From the NCBI GenBank assembly GCA_021767845.1, contig JAASSQ010000105.1:1-9590 (forward strand): DNA of 9,590 nucleotides, written 5' to 3'. A program made the translations under genes and the position numbers. Shown here one piece after another: positions 4,734 to 9,590 of the stretch (the first letter of the stretch is position 1; the number at the start of each line of letters is the position of its first letter). This stretch comes from Roseovarius sp. Its GTDB lineage: Bacteria > Pseudomonadota > Alphaproteobacteria > Rhodobacterales > Rhodobacteraceae. Under the pieces are notes generated by a model, which saw nothing but the letters and a program-made list of their open reading frames with translations, had not been told where the DNA came from and did no database searches.

Positions 4734-5654
4734 TCAGACCGCGAGGTTGGGGATGATCTGCTTCTTGCGGCTCATCACGCCGGGCAGAACCACGGTGTCG
4801 CCCTCGACGGTGGCACCAAAGGATTTCTGCGCCACGGTCCTGACCAGATCGTTGGGCACCAGAAGGGTCGCTTCCTCTTTCAGGATGTCCACGACGAAGA
4901 GCAGCACCTGGTCCACCCCGTCTTCGGCGGCGACGGCCTGCATCGAGCTCATCAGGCTGTCCTTGCGGTCCAGCACCGTGCCGGGCGCGGTGGTTTCCAG
5001 AACGCTGACGCGGAACTTGGTGCCGCCGACCTCGTATTCCTTGCTGTCCATGCGGATCAGCTCGGCGTCGGAGAAGGCCGACACGTCGGATTTCGCCGCG
5101 AACATCTCGGCCGCGTAGTCGGTGATGTCGATCTTCAGGTCGGCGGCCAGTTTCTGTGCCACGTCGCGGTCATGGTCGGTGGTGGTGGGGCTGCGGAATT
5201 CCAGCGTGTCGCTGAGGATGCAGGTCAGCGCCGCGCCCTTCATCGCGTCGGGCATCTTGGCGGCATCGTCGCCCATCAGGTCCATCATGATCGTCGCGGT
5301 GCAGGCCAGCGGGCGCACGGTGATGTCGATCGGGCCCTTGGTTTCCAGGCCACCCACCAGCTTGTGGTGGTCGATGATCGCCTGCACGTCGGCCTCGTTG
5401 ATCCGCGCGGGCAGTTCGGCGGGGTTGTTGGTGTCCACGATGACGCAGGGCTGGCCGGCCTCGACATCGTCGATGATGCGCGGCTTGGGCAGGTTCCACT
5501 TGTCCAGCATGAAGGCGGCCTCGGTGTTGGGTTCGCCCAGCAGGACGGCCTCGGCGTCAACGCCCTTGACCTCGTTGAGATACCACGCCCATAGGATCGG
5601 GGCGCCGGTGGAATCGGTGTCGGGGGATTTGTGGCCGAAAACGAGTGTCGTCAT
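4734..5654 (-). CDS. ppaC: Manganese-dependent (family II) inorganic pyrophosphatase
   Basis: A 306-residue cytoplasmic enzyme that hydrolyses pyrophosphate to phosphate, pulling biosynthetic reactions forward. It belongs to the DHH superfamily, not the common family I fold. Metal ligands are all visible: H8, D12 and D14 in GHKSPDTDS, D74 in VDTNN, H96 and H97 in IDHHK, and D149 in LSDT. The C-terminal DHHA2 domain ends with SRKKQ (295-299), the substrate-binding motif. There are no CBS or DRTGG regulatory inserts, so it is the short, unregulated form. ATG at 5654 is preferred over a GTG at 5660 because AAGGA is 8 bases upstream, against only 2 for the GTG. It has its own promoter and terminator and is probably monocistronic. 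Confidence 0.97.
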   Translation of the reverse strand: MTTLVFGHKSPDTDSTGAPILWAWYLNEVKGVDAEAVLLGEPNTEAAFMLDKWNLPKPRIIDDVEAGQPCVIVDTNNPAELPARINEADVQAIIDHHKLVGGLETKGPIDITVRPLACTATIMMDLMGDDAAKMPDAMKGAALTCILSDTLEFRSPTTTDHDRDVAQKLAADLKIDITDYAAEMFAAKSDVSAFSDAELIRMDSKEYEVGGTKFRVSVLETTAPGTVLDRKDSLMSSMQAVAAEDGVDQVLLFVVDILKEEATLLVPNDLVRTVAQKSFGATVEGDTVVLPGVMSRKKQIIPNLAV

Positions 5655-5692
5655 TGTCACTGTCCTTACGCGGTTTGATCGAATTTGCGCGC

Positions 5693-5721
5693 CTTATAGG
5701 AGGGCGGGCCGGGCTTGTCAC
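5693..5721 (-). promoter_or_regulatory. Near-consensus promoter of ppaC
   Basis: On the minus strand GTGACA (5716-5721) and TATAAG (5693-5698) each match five of six sigma-70 consensus bases and are separated by exactly 17 bases. Transcription would start around 5686, leaving a leader of about 30 bases with the ribosome binding site. This is a strong housekeeping promoter by sequence. Confidence 0.75.
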
Positions 5722-5752
5722 CCACCCGCGCCGTGCATGAGGTGTCGCAGCG

Positions 5753-6394
5753 TCAGCCGATGGCGTTCACCGCCTGCACGATCAGAACCACGCCGACGCC
5801 GACCAGCGCATAGCCCGCCAGCATCAGCAGTCCGTCACGGGCAAACAGCGCCACGGCAAAGATCGTCATGGCCGAGGCCAGCGTCGTGGTCAGGAAGGGC
5901 ACCGGCTCGATCGCCGGCATGAAGAACGAGACCACGCAGAAGACGCAGAGCGCGGGCAGGTTGCCGGGCCGCTGCGTGAGCACCACCAGACGTTCCGACA
6001 GCACCCGGTCCAGCCAGGCGAGGCCGGGGCGCAGGCGGTGCGCCATGCGCGAGATCCGGTCGGCGTGCAGCGAGCGGTTCAGCAAGAAGCGCGGAAGCCA
6101 AAGCCGCCGGCGCCCGACCAGCATCTGCACCGCCACCAGCCCGACGATGGCCGACAGGATCGACGGCACCCCCGGCACCGCCGAGAGCGGCGAAACCATC
6201 GCGAGGCAGGGCAGGAGCAGCAGCGGGATCAGGCTGCGCGGGCCGAGGACATCGACGATGTCGCCCACGGTCACGTGCCCGTCGCCGGTTTCGCGGTCGA
6301 TCTTGTCCACCAGCGCCACGAGGCCGTGGGCATCGACCGCATCCTGCGGTTTCGTGGTCTTGTCGGGGTCTGCGGCCTGCATCGGACCTCTCAT
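5753..6394 (-). CDS. ExoD-family membrane protein (exopolysaccharide synthesis, ExoD)
   Basis: A 213-residue inner-membrane protein of the ExoD family. The namesake in Sinorhizobium meliloti affects exopolysaccharide production and nodule invasion. The molecular function is unknown. The N-terminal 45 residues are polar and cytoplasmic-looking, then LGPRSLIPLLLLP (50-62) begins a first hydrophobic hairpin to about residue 93, broken by the PLSAVPGVP turn (69-77) typical of the family. A basic stretch (about 94-140) is followed by two or three more hydrophobic helices, including LPALCVFCVVSFFMPAIEP and the C-terminal valine-rich helix. The ATG at 6394 overlaps the TraB/GumN stop as ATGA. An internal ATG at 6382 has an AGAGG just upstream and is an alternative start. 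The annotation as exopolysaccharide-related rests on the family name only. Confidence 0.88.
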   Translation of the reverse strand: MRGPMQAADPDKTTKPQDAVDAHGLVALVDKIDRETGDGHVTVGDIVDVLGPRSLIPLLLLPCLAMVSPLSAVPGVPSILSAIVGLVAVQMLVGRRRLWLPRFLLNRSLHADRISRMAHRLRPGLAWLDRVLSERLVVLTQRPGNLPALCVFCVVSFFMPAIEPVPFLTTTLASAMTIFAVALFARDGLLMLAGYALVGVGVVLIVQAVNAIG

Positions 6395-7380
6395 GGGGTG
6401 AAGGGCAGGCGTTCGACGCGGAAGCCCCGTTGTTCCAGAAGGCGCAGGACGCCGGTTTCGCCGGGAAGATGCGCGGCGCCTGCGGCCACGAAGATGCGGT
6501 TTTCCGGCGCGGAGTCCAGCACCTCGATCCAGTCCTTGTTGCGCCGGGTCAGCAGCAGGGATTCGAACCGCTGGAAATCCCGCGCGGCATTGGTGCCGCC
6601 GAACTCCAGCGAGACCTTGCGCGAAAAGCTCCAGATCAGGGCGATTTCCTGAGACAGATACCTTTGGCGCAGGGTATAGGCCATGTCGTCGGGGTCGATC
6701 GACCACGCGAAGAACAGCCGGATCATGTCGAGTTGGTCTTGCGTGGGGAAGCTGTCGAGCATTTGCAGCAGAGTGCGGAAATCCTCGAGCGAGCGGGTGG
6801 GCGTGCCAAGCGCCTCGGCCTGTTCCCCGATCCGTTCGTCGATGCCCTTGCCGTCGATCACGCCGTTGCGCGCCTCGCAGGGGCCGATGCCCAGCATCAT
6901 CGCCGCCCAGACGGGTTTGAACCGGGCCGCGAAGAACGGCGGGATCGCGCGGGCGCGCATTTCCTCGGCGAAGAGCTGCCAGTCGGCCTCGTCCAGGAGG
7001 TCGGGCAGGGTGTCGCCTTCGGTGATGAACATCAGCGACGGGTCGCGGCCCAGCAGATCCTGCAGTGCGGCCTGATCCCCGGGAGAGATTTCAAGGTAAA
7101 CGGCGTCGGCCTGCGCGATCAGGGGGCGCAGCGCCGCGAGATGCGCCCGGGTCTTCTCATGCGCGAAATGGTAGGTGCCGAACAGCGTTATGGTTCGATC
7201 GCCGCGGGTGGCCCGCCACAACAGGCCCTCGGGGTGGGGCATCGCGCGGGCCTGTTCGGCCAGGGCCGCGCGCTCTGGCGCCGGGAGCGTGTCGATCAGG
7301 TCGGTGCCGTCGCAGCGCGGTTGCGCGGCGGCGGCAAGGGGGGCCAGCAACAGGGCCAGGGCAATCGCAAGGCGCGGCAT
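6391..7380 (-). CDS. TraB/GumN-family protein with signal peptide
   Basis: A 329-residue protein of the TraB/GumN (TIKI-like) family. The eukaryotic TIKI relatives are metal-dependent proteases, while bacterial members are mostly uncharacterised. Residues 1-19 form a clear signal peptide (PRLAIALALLLAPLAAAA, likely cut before Q20), so the mature protein should be periplasmic. The first conserved motif, ITLFGTYHF (64-72, with H71), and the last, VAAGAAHLPGETGVLRLLEQ (298-317, with H304 and E308), are the expected pair of GxxH-type motifs. A YLEISPGDQ segment supplies a conserved Glu. The gap between these motifs is filled by the usual helical region. The start at 7380 has GGAG 8 bases upstream. 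It is the first gene of a minus-strand pair with the ExoD-family gene and is divergent from groESL. A protease role is inference. Confidence 0.9.
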   Translation of the reverse strand: MPRLAIALALLLAPLAAAAQPRCDGTDLIDTLPAPERAALAEQARAMPHPEGLLWRATRGDRTITLFGTYHFAHEKTRAHLAALRPLIAQADAVYLEISPGDQAALQDLLGRDPSLMFITEGDTLPDLLDEADWQLFAEEMRARAIPPFFAARFKPVWAAMMLGIGPCEARNGVIDGKGIDERIGEQAEALGTPTRSLEDFRTLLQMLDSFPTQDQLDMIRLFFAWSIDPDDMAYTLRQRYLSQEIALIWSFSRKVSLEFGGTNAARDFQRFESLLLTRRNKDWIEVLDSAPENRIFVAAGAAHLPGETGVLRLLEQRGFRVERLPFTP

Positions 7381-7470
7381 TCAAGAAACTCCGGCAAGGG
7401 GGTCATGGCACGCTAGAAGGCCCGGCGCGCGGGCGCAATCGCGGGGGTGCAAAAAATCGCGGCGGGAATA

Positions 7471-7500
7471 TTGACAGGGTGTGGGGGACTCCTTAGCTAT
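7471..7500 (+). promoter_or_regulatory. groESL promoter
   Basis: A perfect TTGACA -35 box (7471-7476) is followed after 17 bases by the -10-like TAGCTAT (7494-7500), which is a poor sigma-70 match. Transcription would start at about 7506-7508, at the left edge of the CIRCE operator. The TTG-containing -35 and the CTATG around the -10 may also suit the heat-shock sigma factor RpoH, which often drives groESL in alphaproteobacteria; I cannot separate the two by eye. Confidence 0.75.
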
Positions 7501-7506
7501 GCGCCG

Positions 7507-7533
7507 TTAGCACTCGACGAGAGTGAGTGCTAA
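7507..7533. promoter_or_regulatory. CIRCE operator (HrcA binding site)
   Basis: TTAGCACTC (7507-7515), nine bases, then GAGTGCTAA (7525-7533): an exact match to the CIRCE consensus. The perfect pairing extends to 13 bases on each side (7503-7515 and 7525-7537). CIRCE is bound by the repressor HrcA, which is kept active by GroEL, so heat stress that titrates GroEL relieves repression. It overlaps the expected transcription start, the usual arrangement. Confidence 0.97.
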
Positions 7534-7587
7534 CGGCCCGGCAACGGGTCATCCTAGGGAGAAACTTTGAGCCAAGGAGCCAAAGAC

Positions 7588-7875
7588 ATGGCATTCAAAC
7601 CGCTGCATGACCGCGTGCTCGTCCGCCGCGTTGAGAGCGAAGAGAAAACCGCTGGCGGGCTGATCATCCCCGACAGCGCCAAGGAAAAGCCGCAGGAAGG
7701 TGAAATCGTTGCCGTCGGTGACGGCGCCCGCAAGGACAACGGCGAGCTGATCGAGCTGGCCGTGAAGAGCGGCGACAAGGTGCTGTTCGGCAAGTGGTCG
7801 GGTACCGAGATCACGCTGGACGGCGAAGAGCTGCTCATCATGAAGGAAAGCGACATCCTGGGCATCGTGGCCTGA
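7588..7875 (+). CDS. groES: Co-chaperonin GroES
   Basis: A 95-residue heptameric lid of the GroEL folding chamber, cytoplasmic. The protein begins MAFKPLHDRVLVRR and carries the mobile loop EEKTAGGLIIPDSAKEKPQEG (18-38), which contacts GroEL, then GDKVLFGKWSGTEI and the C-terminal LLIMKESDILGIVA. All are family hallmarks and the length is normal. ATG at 7588 has AAGGAG 8 bases upstream and matches the universal N-terminus. A TTG at 7567 in frame would add seven unconserved residues and is rejected. The leader downstream of CIRCE is about 50 bases. groEL follows after 53 bases. Confidence 0.99.
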   Translation: MAFKPLHDRVLVRRVESEEKTAGGLIIPDSAKEKPQEGEIVAVGDGARKDNGELIELAVKSGDKVLFGKWSGTEITLDGEELLIMKESDILGIVA

Positions 7876-7928
7876 TCGCTTTTCCCGCGGAACATAACGA
7901 CTGATCATTCTAGTCAGGAGAGACTCAC

Positions 7929-9572
<1,644 letters not shown>

Positions 9573-9590
9573 TCAGCCGCGCACCGCGCA

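Noticed and set aside
4602..5594. Plus-strand open frame of 330 codons opposite ppaC
   Set aside because: The real gene is the minus-strand pyrophosphatase with all metal ligands. The plus frame runs through its terminator and has no domain.
6430..7416. Plus-strand open frame of 328 codons opposite the TraB/GumN gene
   Set aside because: Antisense shadow: no ribosome binding site of note, low-complexity composition and no recognisable motif.
7567..7587. TTG start that would add seven residues to GroES
   Set aside because: The universal GroES N-terminus begins at 7588, where an ATG sits 8 bases after AAGGAG. The extension would include the ribosome binding site itself.

Overview
The window looks like chromosomal DNA from a GC-rich alphaproteobacterium, most likely a member of the Rhodobacteraceae (Roseobacter-type). 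The grounds are the strong G/C bias at codon third positions, the protein types (a TIGR01459-type HAD protein, a short MaoC hydratase, a family II pyrophosphatase, ExoD) and a CIRCE-controlled groESL operon. It reads as ordinary core genome. I saw no tRNA, rRNA, CRISPR array, insertion sequence or phage gene, and no gene-free stretch reaches 300 bases.

Left block, minus strand, about 3813 down to 1. Six co-directional genes encode a HAD class IIA protein, a MaoC hydratase, a 60-residue unknown protein, the bifunctional riboflavin kinase/FAD synthetase RibF, a YcgN-type cysteine-cluster protein, and a low-specificity threonine aldolase cut by the window edge. The last three are joined by two 4-base ATGA stop/start overlaps and are probably co-transcribed and translationally coupled. 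The first three are separated by 58-101 bases and may have promoters of their own.

Centre, 3814-4733. A single plus-strand gene for a flavin reductase-like protein stands between blocks of minus-strand genes. A possible 12-codon leader ORF precedes it and shares an ATGA overlap with its start. The flanking intergenic DNA is rich in inverted repeats. Together with RibF, and possibly the HAD protein, this gives the region a flavin theme, which is inference.

Right-centre block, minus strand, 7380 down to 4734. It holds a secreted TraB/GumN-family protein, an ExoD-family membrane protein whose start overlaps the TraB/GumN stop by ATGA, and a family II inorganic pyrophosphatase with a near-consensus promoter and a convincing Rho-independent terminator.

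Right block, plus strand, 7471-9572. A TTGACA-type promoter and a perfect CIRCE operator lead into groES and groEL, the essential chaperonin pair, which is divergent from the TraB/GumN gene. The items most worth a second look are the tryptophan in HAD motif I, the coupled leader ORF, the structured DNA at 4533-4733, the 60-residue protein and the coupled TraB/ExoD pair.
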